64,000 nt of DNA from Zygnema cylindricum (Eukaryota; Streptophyta; Zygnematophyceae; Zygnematales; Zygnemataceae): assembly GCA_037447655.1 (NCBI GenBank), contig JBBHKE010003584.1:1-64000 (forward strand). Direction: 5' to 3'. Positions 47,201 through 58,200 of the stretch are shown in pieces. The notes beneath the pieces are model-generated. The model saw nothing but the letters and a program-made list of their open reading frames with translations, did no database searches and was not told the DNA's origin. The first letter of the stretch is position 1, and every line of letters begins with the position of its first letter. The position numbers were made by a program, and so were the translations under genes.

Positions 47201-48234
47201 TAAAAAACACATGATCTTGTTCCCAGGTTCCAATAATCAATGGCAAATTCTACCTGAACAATTTCTGTCTATTCTGTTCTATTTTGTTTTGTCATATTTC
47301 ATGTTCAATACTTCATCTTCAATTTCCAAGAATTATGTTCAATCATAATAGTGTCATTGCACTATTGTCATCATCTCCATATCCAGTTCCATCGATCCTA
47401 TTAAATCTGTTGTTATCTGAAACTTCATTTCTCAATGTTCCATTTTTTGGGAGAGTTTTAGCCGTGTCCTTTTTCCGGTTTTGATCGCCCTCAGGGCAAT
47501 TGATATCACATTTTAGACATTGGCAGTAATGGATTTGAAGTAGTAAAGCAATTATGTCTCGATGCACTTCATTTATTGCTCAAATATTTCCAGTGAAAGT
47601 ACGTCGACTCTTTAAGTCCATTTTGCAACTTTGAATGCTCAATGACCTATTCCCAGTGTCATTTCTTTGTTTTTCAATGTCCATTTTATTAGTTTAGATG
47701 TTCAGCATTCAAAGTTCGTTTCAACGTCCTATAGCCAATCTCCAAACTTGGAAGAGAATTTGTAGCATTGAGATCATGAGATAAACATTTGGATCAAGCA
47801 TTCTAAAGAATGAGGCATCGTTGTTCCACTGTTCAATAAGTAAAACCGAACATGCTCAAAAAGAAAAAGTATAGTTGTGAGTCTAAATTTCTTACAAATG
47901 TCGAGTATTCTACCCTCCAACATTTCATGTCACAATGTTGCATGTTCGATGTTCAATGTCTGGCGTTGTGCGATTATCAATCCAAAGAGAGCGAATTTGA
48001 AGCCACTCACTGTACATCGATGCGCTCCAAAACTTTCTTTTGGCGTGAAACCATAGCGGCGGTGAAGGACTGCACTGCGGCCTCTGATTGGCGGAGAGCC
48101 GGATTCAGCTGTACGGCCAATGGCAGAGCCGGGCCAGCCAGTTGTACGATGTACGGCAGATCCGCGACAGCCGCATGGAATCCGACGGCGATTAGGAGTA
48201 TCGTGAGAAGCGAAGGTAGGAAAGCGACAACCAT
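38267..48234 (-). CDS. Plant subtilisin-like serine protease (S8 family), multi-exon
   Basis: Secreted protease gene. Exons in order: 48234-48011 (signal peptide MVVAFLPSLLTILLIAVGFH, then I9 propeptide YIVQLAGPALP), 47048-46963 (propeptide end, NGFAAILSPEQVKALQ), 46355-46194 (TTYTPTYLGL; catalytic Asp in GILDTG, codon 46198-46200), 45966-45856 (GIWPEHRSFSDVG; FNGTCQTGQKW; TNCN), 44942-44738 (KIIGARYF; catalytic His in YGHGTHTASTAAG, 44855-44857), 43612 to about 43537 (CWNGGCARSDILAGLDAAIS, then DGVDV), 42245-42133, 41634-41395 (PA domain, GKIVLCDGG), 41199-41094 (AKFSSRGP), 40607-40410 (PDIIAPGEDILAAF; catalytic Ser in GTSMATPHVAG, 40506-40508), 39817-39392 (DPGLVYD; Fn3-like part), 38364-38267 (FGRWIWNSADGKYNIPSP, stop TAA). 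All inferred introns are GT-AG and phases join correctly, except that the 44942-44738/43612 junction is one base short. A stretch of about 100 residues around the oxyanion Asn is unresolved (possible exon near 42360-42480, SARNAG). The frame is broken at three places by a single missing base. About 720 residues, near family length. Confidence 0.9.
41758..41905. repeat. GAGAGA-rich tract in a subtilase intron
   Basis: GAGGGAGAGAGAGAGAG-type purine sequence on the plus strand (pyrimidine in the transcript), within the intron between exons 42245-42133 and 41634-41395. Confidence 0.88.
42360..42480 (-). CDS. Possible subtilase exon with the oxyanion asparagine
   Basis: A minus-strand frame reads VFEEIFITQSLKLKSLNSIV, then VLSARNAGNEIVE. 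In plant subtilases the FxDPIAIG...IxVxxSAGNxGP block has the same spacing (25 residues from the Phe to the Asn). The asparagine would be codon 42393-42391. The downstream Pro of GNxGP is Asn here, and no convincing splice sites bound it. It lies at the correct place between exon 43612 and exon 42245. Tentative. Confidence 0.35.
42663..43070. repeat. CTCTCC-rich tract in a subtilase intron
   Basis: About 400 bp of nearly pure pyrimidine on the plus strand (purine in the transcript). It occupies the interval where part of the S8 domain is unresolved. Confidence 0.9.
43660..44215. repeat. Purine-rich tract in a subtilase intron
   Basis: Long A/G-rich plus-strand sequence (AAAGGAAAGGGG, GAAGAAGGAAAG types), pyrimidine-rich in the transcript. 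Coding-like frames on the minus strand (F, L, S, P rich) are compositional. Confidence 0.88.
44395..44645. repeat. ATATGTATATGCATA-rich stretch in a subtilase intron
   Basis: Imperfect purine-pyrimidine alternation with many short palindromes (CATATGTATATGCATAT). No coding content. Confidence 0.8.
45015..45310. repeat. Purine-rich tract in a subtilase intron
   Basis: GAGAGAGGTAGAGAGGGAG-type plus-strand sequence, pyrimidine in the transcript, between exons 45966-45856 and 44942-44738. Confidence 0.85.
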
Positions 48235-48359
48235 GTTTGTTGGACTGGAGTGGTAGGAAGAAAAGAATGTTTTGTCGAGTTGAATGGCAAGAGTGGCGGA
48301 AGAAGTCGGCTATGTACGATTCGAAACTTTCTCTCGATCTTGTTTTGTACGGCAAGGGG

Positions 48360-48376
48360 ATCTAATATTTACGCGG
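48360..48376 (-). promoter_or_regulatory. TATA-like site upstream of the subtilase gene
   Basis: On the minus strand GCGTAAATATTAGATC lies about 130 bp upstream of the ATG at 48234. It is the only TATA-like stretch in the proximal region. The start codon context is CAAACATGGTT. Confidence 0.3.
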
Positions 48377-48434
48377 TTAAAAACGGTAGATCTACAAAGC
48401 CTGGCCACTACGTAAGCGACAAACAAAGTAGATA

Positions 48435-48884
48435 GTCAGTTTCGTCCAAAATAACACGGTGGAGAAAGAAGGTACGGTATGGTCAGATATTTCACCAGTA
48501 CGATTTTGAAGCACTAGGGGAGTTTTAAGTGGAACAGAACTTAAAGTTCGTCGTGGAAAGCCGCCGTACGTTTTTTACAGAAGTACAAAACCAATGTCAT
48601 TTGTCGCAAGCACTAAATTCGGCTAGGGGCTTCGCGTCGATGTATTCATTCCAATCTCGTGAATTATATTGGCTAGGATGTAGTGCGAATATTCTGTAAA
48701 TATTTACGCGGTATTACAGATGGGCTGTGACAGCTGTATGCTACTTCGCATGAATTCAACGGGATCCACTTACAGACAGAGGATACACGTGCGGACGGTG
48801 GACAACATGGCCTTTTGACCAAGCTGAACTCCACTAGGGAAAAATTGAAGTTGTTTACTCAAGGCCGTAATGTTTTGTACAGTA
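48435..48884. other. Upstream region of the subtilase gene, nothing assigned
   Basis: Mixed composition with several GTACG words. No gene or repeat recognised. Confidence 0.45.
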
Positions 48885-49338
48885 CACCGTGAATCGTTAT
48901 TAGCGTATAGAAATTATTAGTGTATATAATGAATTAGTGTCATGTACTCTAATTTGTGTATCAATACCATTTTCAAAAAAATGTTTAATTGTAATTTCTC
49001 CATAACGAAACGTAAAATATAAGGCAGTTGCACTGAAATATACGGAATGTACAAATTGTAACCTTAAAACAGTTAGTATGAAGTCAAATTCGGTCAACGC
49101 ATTCTAAAAACTTTTGAATTTTGTTCCGTGCGAATGATCGTTATTTTTGGGGCGTTTCATACGTGCGTTGTATGCGCATGAGACATCTATGTATGGGCGT
49201 AAAGCTTATCTTCATAGCTGTCCTACTCGTATGAATTTCGATTTTTTTCTGAAAACTACGTAGTATTTATTAGGGCGTGTTCCCATGTAACCGATATTTT
49301 GAAACGTTATTTTGGAATTTAGCGCTGATTTTACGGTG
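48885..49338. mobile_element. Possible TA-flanked TIR element with CACCGTGAATCG ends
   Basis: The left end GTA-CACCGTGAATCGTTATTAGCG (48882 on) is a near-perfect family terminus. A candidate right end, ATTTTACGGTG-TAC, ends at 49341. The interior does not follow the 500-bp copies, and the right end falls inside the Harbinger-like element that starts at 49273. The pairing may therefore be accidental and the left end solo. Confidence 0.45.
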
Positions 49339-49968
49339 TACTTTTCAAAGTGTGCCTATGTGAATCGTTACTTGCGCGTTCATTATTTTGAATATGTGGC
49401 AGCTGTACACGTCGCCAATACTTGCTAAACCAAAACTGCCGACATTTGTAGACGCCAACGGTCTCGGAACAAACTGCCGACATTTGTACGCCGCAAAGAG
49501 ATCCTGACATACTGGGACAATTGTCGACGCCAGCTGTCATTTGTTGAAGCCCACACGTGAACGACATAAGCAATCGCCTACGTCTACAAAATGACATTTG
49601 TAGACGCCCACAAGTGGACAACATAAGCAAACGGACAAACACCTTTTTTTTCGTGTACTCTCCCAACCGCAAAAAAAAAATTGAAAACGTTTGACGCGTG
49701 CAATCCAGGTTTTCCATTCGTCAATAGGGTAGTATTTTGACTAAAATCAGATCGCGATTTGATTCCAGTGCAAGTGTGAAGATGAGCTGGAAGTGGGTCG
49801 CGATGATAATAACGCCAAATTGCCGTACCTTCCAAGTTCCAAGATGACGCAAAATGTACTTGTGTTTTTGCACATTTTTCGTACGGCGTAATATTTTCTC
49901 GTTGGAAGTCCCATTTTCTGTGAAAACGACGGAAAAAAACCCTTACTTGAACACATGGGAACACGCCC
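49273..49968. mobile_element. Harbinger-like MITE, 696 bp, TTA target site
   Basis: The left end is TTA-GGGCGTGTTCCCATGT (49270 on). The right end is ACATGGGAACACGCCC-TTA (to 49971). The terminal 16 bases are perfect inverted repeats and the TTA flanks match. The right subterminal part (AAAACGACGGAAAAAAACCC, GATGACGCAAAATGTACTT) matches the subterminal part of element B at 16800-16941. No coding capacity. Copies of GACATTTGTAGACGCC occur inside. Confidence 0.92.
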
Positions 49969-49971
49969 TTA

Positions 49972-50264
49972 CTTTCATACCGTTCGTTAGTTTTCGCTGT
50001 ACGATGTACAAAAACGTACGGAAACTGTCCCCTTAACCCTAAATAATCCTTAAAAAATCCTAGAACGTACGCGAAACATACAGAAATGTATGGCATTGTA
50101 AGAAAGGTGCACCCTAAACAACCTAAAAGTACGGATAATGGAAGGAAGTTGTACTGTAATTTACCGGAATGTACGAATGCACGGGAAGTACCCTAAACAC
50201 CCTAAAATCCCCCCTTCAATAACCCTAAAAATACCAAAATATACGGACGATGTACAGAGACGTA
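49972..50264. other. Spacer with scattered CCCTAAA telomere-type motifs
   Basis: CCCTAAA or CCCTAAAA occurs at least five times between 50035 and 50232 (AACCCTAAATAA, CACCCTAAACAA, TACCCTAAACACCCTAAAAT, TAACCCTAAAAAT). They are not in a tandem array. No gene. Confidence 0.6.
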
Positions 50265-51481
50265 TGTCGAGCGTGCCTAAGAAACGTAAGAGAAGGGTCT
50301 ACAACCCATAATAGTCTACATCGGAGTCCTGCAAATAGCCCCCAAATGTGGATGCTTCCCACAATAGTGATCATGCCCATTTCTGCCCACATCCCTCCCA
50401 TAGACATGCATGCAAAACGGGGGAGACAATCGGACAAGGAAAAGGAATAAGTGCGTGGGAAGGCGCAAAGATATCCCCTCCCCATTACTTTACCCATTTG
50501 GCAGGAGAAAGGGAGTGGGTTCTCGGTAATCGAGCTGAACTCCCAATTTTTGCTAGAAGTCAAAACAAATGCTCTCTCGAAACCCACTATTTAGATCAAA
50601 GGGTTCAAGAAGTCCACTCCGGACAAAACCTCTGGAACCAAAAAGAACGACCAAAAGGACACACTTGAGCTCCCAAACAAAAAAATAGGAAAGAAATAAA
50701 ATAGGTTGTTTCGATTTTAACAATATCACCTTGCCCCATAAAATGATAATAAAAGATAGAATTTAGAATGATAGCAAAGCGAGCTTAATACCCCAAGAAT
50801 TTACGATGACAAAGAGAGAAGGCGAAACCCTTCCCGATCATACCGAAAATAGGTAAGAGCCTCCTTCACCACTTGATTTGCGCGACGCAGAACTGATAGG
50901 TCTATTGTCAGTTTCAGCAGCAAAAAGTCAATCGCCCAAAGGATGAATAGTGCAAACTAACCCTCTTGACTAGGATTTCAGCAAAAGAGTAATCCAAAAC
51001 CAAGATGGCAATAGAGCCAAAAACACATACAAGAAAGAGATTCTCCAAAAGAAAGGTAGCTTAGAATTTTTGAGTGTTTTATCGAAGATAGTACTAAAAG
51101 AGCAATTTGTCTCCTTTGACTCCAGGTGCCTTATACATCAAAGTTTGTCAAATTGCAGGTCCAAAAGTCAAAGCTATGCTATTAACCAATGAACGGCAAG
51201 CACATGTAATGGAACTAATATGATACAAAATCATCCGTACTACACTCGATGCAAAAAGTCTGTTTCGGACTACGGCTAGATCCGCAGTTAGAAGTAATTA
51301 TTTGTACCACTATTACAAGAAAAAGTCCCTAAAAAAACACTAAAGTGCCAGACTTTAACCTAAGGTAATTAATCAACCAAAACTTAGTTGAGTTTGAGCT
51401 GAATTCCTAGTGAAAACTAACAGGATAATCTAAATTCACATCCGAAATTTTACGTGGCAACCCACAATGAACCCCCCACGA
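50265..51481 (-). repeat. Gypsy-type LTR, left copy
   Basis: Direct repeat of 62773-64000 over its full visible length. Both start TGT(C/T)GA..GTGC and share TGCAAATA(G/A)CCCCCAAA, AGACATGCATGCAAAA, CCTTATACATCAAAGTTTGT and TTTACGTGGCAACCCACAAT with CCCCCCAC. The plus-strand left border is TGTCGAGCG; the other border is at or beyond 51481. Minus orientation is inferred from the pol fragments to its right. Confidence 0.75.
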
Positions 51482-51720
51482 GGGCTAGTGGCAAATGGTT
51501 CCATGTAACTGAATGGCAGTCTTCAATAAAAAATAACTTCGTCGTCCAACCTCCCTTAGGCGCGAAATAAAGTGCGTTCCGCTCAATTTGGATATTAGAA
51601 GAATTTCGTTTGGCTAGGTGCCCTCTTTCCTCTGTTGTATGATGACCGTACAGGTGGAAAACGGCTCATAAATCCTTGGTGATATAAAGGTGTGCCTGAA
51701 AAGCACACTTTTATGACAAT

Positions 51721-52020
51721 TGTCGTGCGTGGCTGAGAAACATAAAAGAAGGGTCTACAGCCCGGAATAGTCTACATTGGAGTCATGCAAATAACCCCTA
51801 TATGGGGATGCTTCCCACAATAGTGATCATGCCTATTTTTGCCCACATCCCTCTTATAGACATGCATGCAAAACATGGGAGAGAATCGGACAAAGAATAG
51901 AAATGAGTGCAACAGAAGGCGAAAAGATATCCCCTCCCCCTTCCTTTCACCACTTTACTGAGGGAAGGGAGTGGGTTCTCGATAATCGGGTTGAACTCCT
52001 AATTTCCACCCCTCTTAGTC
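51721..52020 (-). repeat. Truncated third copy of the same LTR
   Basis: TGTCGTGCGTGGCTGAGAAA through GTGGGTTCTCGATAATCGGG repeats the first 300 bp (plus notation) of the 50265 and 62773 copies, then stops. About 240 bp separate it from the left LTR. Confidence 0.82.
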
Positions 52021-52540
52021 AACCGTAACTAACATATAAAATAATTACCGTCCCAATTATCAATTCTCGCAGAACAATGTGTTTGAGGGGGGAGGACTTC
52101 GCTCACACGAGGAGGGGAGACACGGTGGATGCCAGCATTTGCCAACTGATTGCAGACTAAGTTAAGACCTCGTCTAAGTGAGAGGACAAATTGCAATTGG
52201 ATGAACAAGAAGGAGGATCGCCAAAGTGAGTCTAGTGGAAAGTGGGTTCGTCTTCTAATCCGCGAAGGTGACAAAGGGCCACATTGATCTGATTCTCTTT
52301 GATTTTTCGTCCATCCTTCCCCTACAAAGTAATAACCCCTTTGTTATAAACTTCCACTACTTTCAAAATTACTCGCCCGACAGAAATATCCAGCGTGTTA
52401 TTTTTCTGTTGCATCCGATAAAAAAGTTCCCAGGTATAAATTGTCATTGTTGTGGCAAGTAATTTTCGCTCCGACGTTAAGAATACCACAACTGATCCTT
52501 GTGTTGAGCTGCTCGTAAATTCCCCATGGCGAAAGACATT
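52021..52540 (-). other. Gypsy internal 3' region, no domain assigned
   Basis: Between the integrase and the truncated LTR. The minus frame 52274-52029 has no resemblance I can name. Confidence 0.4.
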
Positions 52541-53375
52541 TATCAGTGGAATACCTTAGCTCTCTTGGCGATCAATTTCTCGACGATCCCTTTGTTATCT
52601 ATCTCCGAAGGACCACCGCGTGGGCCGATGCCACACCACGCACGATGGGATTTCGTCCAAATAAGATCAAGTAAGGGCTATTGGAGTTGAGAGCAGCCTA
52701 CATGCTGAACTTGTATCCCATGGCAATCGAAGACACTCTCTTGTCCCACTCCCCTTAATCTTCTTCAACCGCATATTTTTGTAGTGGCCGCTTCACTGTT
52801 ACTAAGCATCTTTCATCTAAACTGTCGGCTTGAGGGTGGTCACGCTGGTCAGCCGATGGTCAATAAGGCATTTTTCCACGAAGTTGGAAAATTCTCTATT
52901 AAATTCAAAGCATTGGTTGGTTAGATCCTCTGTTGGTGCCACAAATTGTGATAACACTTGTTGCAAATAGGCATCGGCAATGGCCTAGGACTCCTTCCGA
53001 GCAAAACAACCAAATCAATCCATTTGGAAAAATGTTCCATCATGACCAGCACAAAGCAGTTCCCCCGCCTGCTGGTTGGAAGGGGTCCCAAAAGATCCAG
53101 AGCATACAAATAAAACATTGAAGCTCTGTCTTGCCCTTTTTGTCGAAAGTTGCTTTTCCTCGATCACAAGAAGTGCATGTCTGTACAATTTGGTTGACTT
53201 GGGTCCGTAACCCGTGCCACCAATAAGATCCAACCACTAGGGAAGTGTTTTTTTCTTCCGGAAGTGATTGCATTGCTGATGAAGGCGAGTGATCAGAGTT
53301 TCTCGATCTGTGGGGGAAGGAACCACGTTTGTCGTTCCGTCCGCCCATTTCAAGAGGAGAATGCCTCCGTCCCAA
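52541..53375 (-). pseudogene. Ty3/gypsy integrase, decayed
   Basis: Minus frames give YWWHGLRTQVNQIVQTCTSC, then DRGKATF (end of the HHCC zinc region), at about 53235-53140. Next is LDLLGPLPTSRRGNCFVLVM, then MEHFSKWID (integrase core, first Asp in place), at about 53105-53010. A third part at about 52850-52620 reads HPQADSLDERCLV, SIAMGYKFSM, LNSNSPYLILFGRNPIVRG, matching the HPQTDGQxER...SPFxLxYGRxP end of gypsy integrases. Many stops and frameshifts. Confidence 0.82.
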
Positions 53376-53639
53376 TTATCTCCGCAATGTGGGTCTGAAC
53401 ACGGGACAATTGAACACGAACTAAATGGGGAAGTGGGGATCCCTACTAAATGGTTAGGAGAGAATGAGGGTCATTCCAAATATCCTTCCTTCCTATTCCT
53501 ATCCGTACCTATTCCTCCATGTCTGACGCATAAGTCCACAGTTCCCCCCTAGATTGGGGAAGCCAGATAAAGGAGGAGAAGGCTCGAATGATCCCAAAAT
53601 GATCTCCGGATCTTCATCGTGTTTAGCGACGGTGGAGTC

Positions 53640-54100
53640 CAAAGTGGAAGGATCAGGATTTCTGCCAAGTCTATTAGAATTCCCGTGGATTACCCTTGCC
53701 CGGTGGATAATACTGAAATAGTATTCCTACAAGATCAAAACCCATCTTGCGAGTTTGCCGGTTAAATTACTGTTTCCTATGATCCATTTGAAAGGTTGAT
53801 GATCTGTAATTAGAGTAAAGCGGACCGCGTATATATAGGGCCGGAAATGCTAGATTGCCGAAAAAGCTGCAAGGAGTTCTCTATGATAATTGCTGTAATT
53901 TCCCTCTGCCCTATTGCTACTCTTGTTGGCTTAAGCCACAACATATTCAGCTCCAACGTCATCAATTTGAGCCAAAATTGCCCCCTATCCAAACCAGCTC
54001 CAATCAGTGTAAAGGAGGAAAAGTTTTTGGTGATCAAGCATCCAGAGCACGGGATGCTATTTCAGCAAATCCTTCAAAAACTAGAAGGCAATATGCTGTT
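53640..54100 (-). pseudogene. Ty3/gypsy RNase H, decayed
   Basis: Minus frames give GAILAQIDDVGAEYVV (about 53995-53945), NYSNYHRELLAAFSAI (about 53900-53855) and HFRPYIYAVRFTLITDHQPF. KWIIGNSNLTGKLARWVLIL and EYYFSIIHRAR follow, the consecutive blocks of gypsy RNase H (GAxLxQ, YxxxExELLA, FxLxTDHxxL, RxARWxxxL). Stops interrupt it. Confidence 0.85.
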
Positions 54101-54359
54101 CTTTGGCCCACTGCCACTTTAAGTCTTTCTACAGCAACTGATGAGAGGCTGGGCATGACTGTTGAACTGAAGGACGAGCCTTCGGTAATAATTTCACGGT
54201 CTAAAAAATGTTCGAATGGCCGAGATGTCCTACTGTGGAGGAAGCGCGTCAAGGGCTGCCACCTTGACCATATGGGGTCCCATTGTCCCGTGTGTCACTT
54301 CATGTCCTAGGTAAATGATTTTCTACACCCCAAAAATACCTTTGCCCGGGTGGCATTTC

Positions 54360-54965
54360 AAGCCAGCTGGTTATAAGGCTTAGAGGACAATTTGAACATG
54401 CTCCAAGTGTTATTCAAAGGTCTTGGAAAAGATAATGACATCATCTATATATCCTTGGCGCAATTGATTCCTCATAGCGCTTGGTCCATAGCCCGTTGGA
54501 ATTTGGCCGGTGCGTTCTCAAGCCCGAAAGGCATGTCAATCCATTCATTCAATCAAGAACCTGCCCAAAATGGCGTCTTCTCGCGGTGCTTCAGTTCCAT
54601 AGCAATTTGATGAAACTTATTTTTTATGTCCAAGGTGGAGTAAATAGTGTCCCGATCAAGAGAGTAAAAATCCTCTTTCGAGGATGGCATCAAATACCGG
54701 TTGAAATAGTTGCAGCGTTCAACATTCAATAGTCACCAAACATTTGGAACTCTACAATTTTGCCGGACAAATTTTTATTGGGAAGAATTGTCGAAAAGCA
54801 AATCCGTGGAGTCGGTACTCTCTTGAACTAATCCAGCTTCTACTTAGGTTTGGACTTTGGCGGTGATGAACTCCTTCACTTTGAAGCTGAGACGGTATTG
54901 CTTTTGTTAAACAATAGATGTCTCGTGTGTCAGGTCAATTAGGAAAGGCGTCCCTGTGTAGATAC
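54360..54965 (-). pseudogene. Ty3/gypsy reverse transcriptase, decayed
   Basis: Minus reading with stops: FKVKEFITAKVQT, VEAGLVQEST, FNRYLMPSSKEDFYSLDRDT, IYSTLDIKNKFHQIAMELKH, EKTPFWAGS, IDMPFGLENAPAKFQRAMDQ, ALRGMIAP, then a degraded YxDDxxI box and HLEHVQIVLQAL. These are the ordered gypsy RT motifs (SxLDLxxGYHQI, TAFxT, MPFGLxNAPATFQRxM, YVDD). Together with the RNase H and integrase to the left it forms one minus-strand pol. Confidence 0.85.
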
Positions 54966-56810
54966 AGACATAAGTTTGACCTGGAGAACACCTACTTGTT
55001 TCTTGTCAACAATTATGAGAGTTTGGTCTTCTGCTGAGGATCAATCTATTCCACCAAGGTCCAATCCATTTTGCCAGGCTTAATTGCGGCCTAGGCTTCC
55101 TATGGTCAGCCCCAACATGTGATATCCAATTCCAGTCCCACCTATTGGTAAAATTTTCCCCCGCCTACTAGGACACCACTGCTCACAACTTCCGCTAAGC
55201 TGTCACTTTCTAAACCACTGTTCCCCCCCACTGGAGAAACCCTCGGGTCCCTCGGGTGTAGATTGTAAATTTTTCTCCTTTCTCTCCCCCCATCAAGCTG
55301 CAAAGTTGCTTACATTGCCAACAATTTAGGAGCTTGAAAGTACCTCTCCCGAGATTGTACGGATAGGAGACTGGAATAGGCAAGAGCATGCTTTATCACA
55401 CATGTGATAGCATTCAAATCCATGCTCTGCCCTATTAAGCTGTACCACTAGTGGTATGAAATACCTGGTGCGGCTGTGTTTTGTGGATGGAATACCATGG
55501 CTTGTTCTTGTTGTGCAATTGTTGGTGTCTTCGAGATTCTCGCTATACTATCATTTATCATTGCAGCTGCTCTATTCCAATATTCGTGGCTTTGAGAGAA
55601 ATAAACTAACGTAGGGAGTGCTCGGCTTACAAATCTCGGCTTGTTACACTAGAAGAACGGATAACCGTCGGTTTTGTCATCGATGTTGCCATTTGCCCTT
55701 TTCTTAGGATTTGCTGCACAAAAATTTGAGGGTCTAGGATATGCTTCTCCCTGATTTTTGTGAGGACGGGAAGCGGGATCATAATTGTCTAGTAAATTCG
55801 CACTTTTGTGCGCCGGATTGCATCTGTGCTGCATCAAAGACCAATTGAGCCCCTAAAATAAAGGTGACCTTGTTCCAGCTGTTGGTCACATGTCATCATC
55901 GATCATGTCTTGGATGAAAATTTTCCAAAACGTACCCCACTAGCGTGTCTTGGAGCTATTGTATCCAAGAGATTAACTGCACCAACTAAAAAAACTTTAT
56001 ACTCCTCTTGTCCTGATGCCCTTCTCTTTTTGGTGTTAAGGAGTATCCTTAACAAAGCCACCCCGCCACTACCAGACCCACTCTTCCCAGACTAGCTAAA
56101 TGAGGTGCCATGGGAAGCTATTGAGACTAGAGATGGTTAAGTTGTTGGAAGCGTTGTTCACTAACAGCTCGTGCCTCGTGTGATATCTCCATGGCTTCAT
56201 ATGATTCCACTTGGTATCATGCTTTCAACACAGCTTCTAAATCAGAATTGATTATAGAAAATAGCGATAAAATCTGGGATTGGGAATTGTCAATGATACC
56301 ACTTGTCAGCTGAATTTCTCGTTTTCGGACATGGTCCGAGAAACTCAGACAAGAAGTTTGAAACTGTCTCATTTAGTAATAAAGATGAGAAAGTCTGCGC
56401 CACTCCCCGCCAAAGTTTGGTCATTTATAATAATCTGCACTTATATTCCTCTTCCCATCGCTTGGAAATAGGGAATTGCTAGATCTCTTCGGCTATATCG
56501 GTTGAGCTGCGAAAAAGTTATATGGGTGTGGATGTTGCATATATAGGGTAATAGCCGGCGACAAGAACAATTTGTTTTTCCCCGATTCCATAAATCGAAG
56601 GGAACCACCACCTTGGTCCTTTCGGGATCTTCGAGGTCCTTGACAGTAATCTGCTCCTTCAACACACTCAATCCCATATTCAACCTGTCCACGCTGCGAT
56701 CCCCAACAGAATTTCAAACTGCTTACCTTCTACCACCAAGTAAGAAAGCTAAATCTGGATTCGTTGTCCCGCGTCATTTGAAAGTTAAAGCTTCATGGCC
56801 TTAATAATTC
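54966..56810 (-). pseudogene. Gypsy gag-protease region, heavily decayed
   Basis: This interval lies where gag and protease of the same element should be. Short minus-strand frames (55837-55649; 56717-56493; 56692-56441) include LASLGRVGSGSG-type and VNLLDTIAPRHAS-like pieces, but no motif is certain. Assignment is by position only. Confidence 0.35.
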
Positions 56811-58200
56811 CATGGACTGTTGACAGTTTTAAAGCAGATATTGCTTGGACATATTTCTGGCAAGAGCTCCTGCGACATCTGTTGTAAAGCCGAGGTCGTG
56901 ATTAAGTTAGGTAGCCCCCCGGTTGTTGTTTTGGAAAAGGTAGTTTGGTACATACGTGAGGTTTCGTGCGTACTCGACGTGAAATTTAGTTCGTGAGTAC
57001 TCACAAAATGTAGCGTGGAGGTTTGCATGGTTTCATTGAATGGGGGAGTGAACGTAGAAATATATTGTTTTAGGACGTACGAAATCAAAATTAAGTGACG
57101 GGAACCAACGCACGTAATTTATAGATAACGTTGGATAAATGGACGGCGGATCGCTTTGCGATCTGATGTAAGATATTCAAAGAGGTTTAAATAGTACGCC
57201 GCATGTACAAAACATAATGGAACATGTGACATTTATTAATAAAGGATTCCGTCGGTACGGATTGTATATTTGACAGATGTACTTTAAGTATGACCGGCGG
57301 AATTTATGGTGAAAGACTTCGTGGCAGTACATAAATATTTGGATGGTTTGAAATCGTTTCGTCAAGTGGACTTTAATACCACGTGGTGCGACATCGAGGG
57401 TGCCGACTAACATCTACGGACGGCAGACAAAGGCCGCTGTTATTTTCCAAAGAGTGGGGACGCGAAATCGCGTCAAACCACACGATGTGTATTTTAAGAC
57501 GTCCCGGATGTTTTTCGCTGAATTGGAGGACTCAAGTTGACTTACTCAACATAAGATTTGGTGTTGGTGTAAATATTTGGTAAAACAATGATTTTTCTTT
57601 TTGTGAATTAGTTGTTAGTGTTGAATATTCATTTTAACATACCTCGAAGTATTTGGGTATACTAACATTAATAGAGGTAGCTGGTAGATAGCGTACGGCT
57701 GGTATGCTCCGTACATTCAGTAGTGAACTCTCTTAGTATAACTTGTAGGACTTAGATTATTTTCACTATCACAGCTGAGTTTATCAAAGACATGGCACAT
57801 AGTTTTCTGCAACTTTGACCTGTTAGTGTGATCAATTTGATAGTTAGTTTTATGTGAAACTTTGTGAATGTATTCTTTAATCTAGAAAATATATTTCGTT
57901 GTAGTTTCATTCTCTTCCAATGTTTCTGCACAATTCTGTGAGGAGTCTATTTGGTTCCTTTCTTGTTTTGGAGGGTAGTCTGTGGTGCTTCCGAGCGTAA
58001 TCCATGTCTGAAATAGGCTATGAATAACACCTATATTGACCACTGCATCTTGATATCCTTTGTAGCCGTTAAACTTAAAATTGCCGGTCTGGTTAAGGAT
58101 GAGAGCCACTGATAACGCCTTGTAATCCTTATCCCTTATAGGGGTTTTTGGTTTTGAGGACAAAAAGACGACTTTGGGCTGGTTTTCCATAGCTACTTTT
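56811..58200. other. Unassigned stretch within the gypsy region
   Basis: 56811-57720 differs in composition (more CG and GTACG words) from the gypsy sequence around it and may be a separate insertion. The minus frame 58190-57882 is polar and unrecognised. No inverted termini found. Confidence 0.4.
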
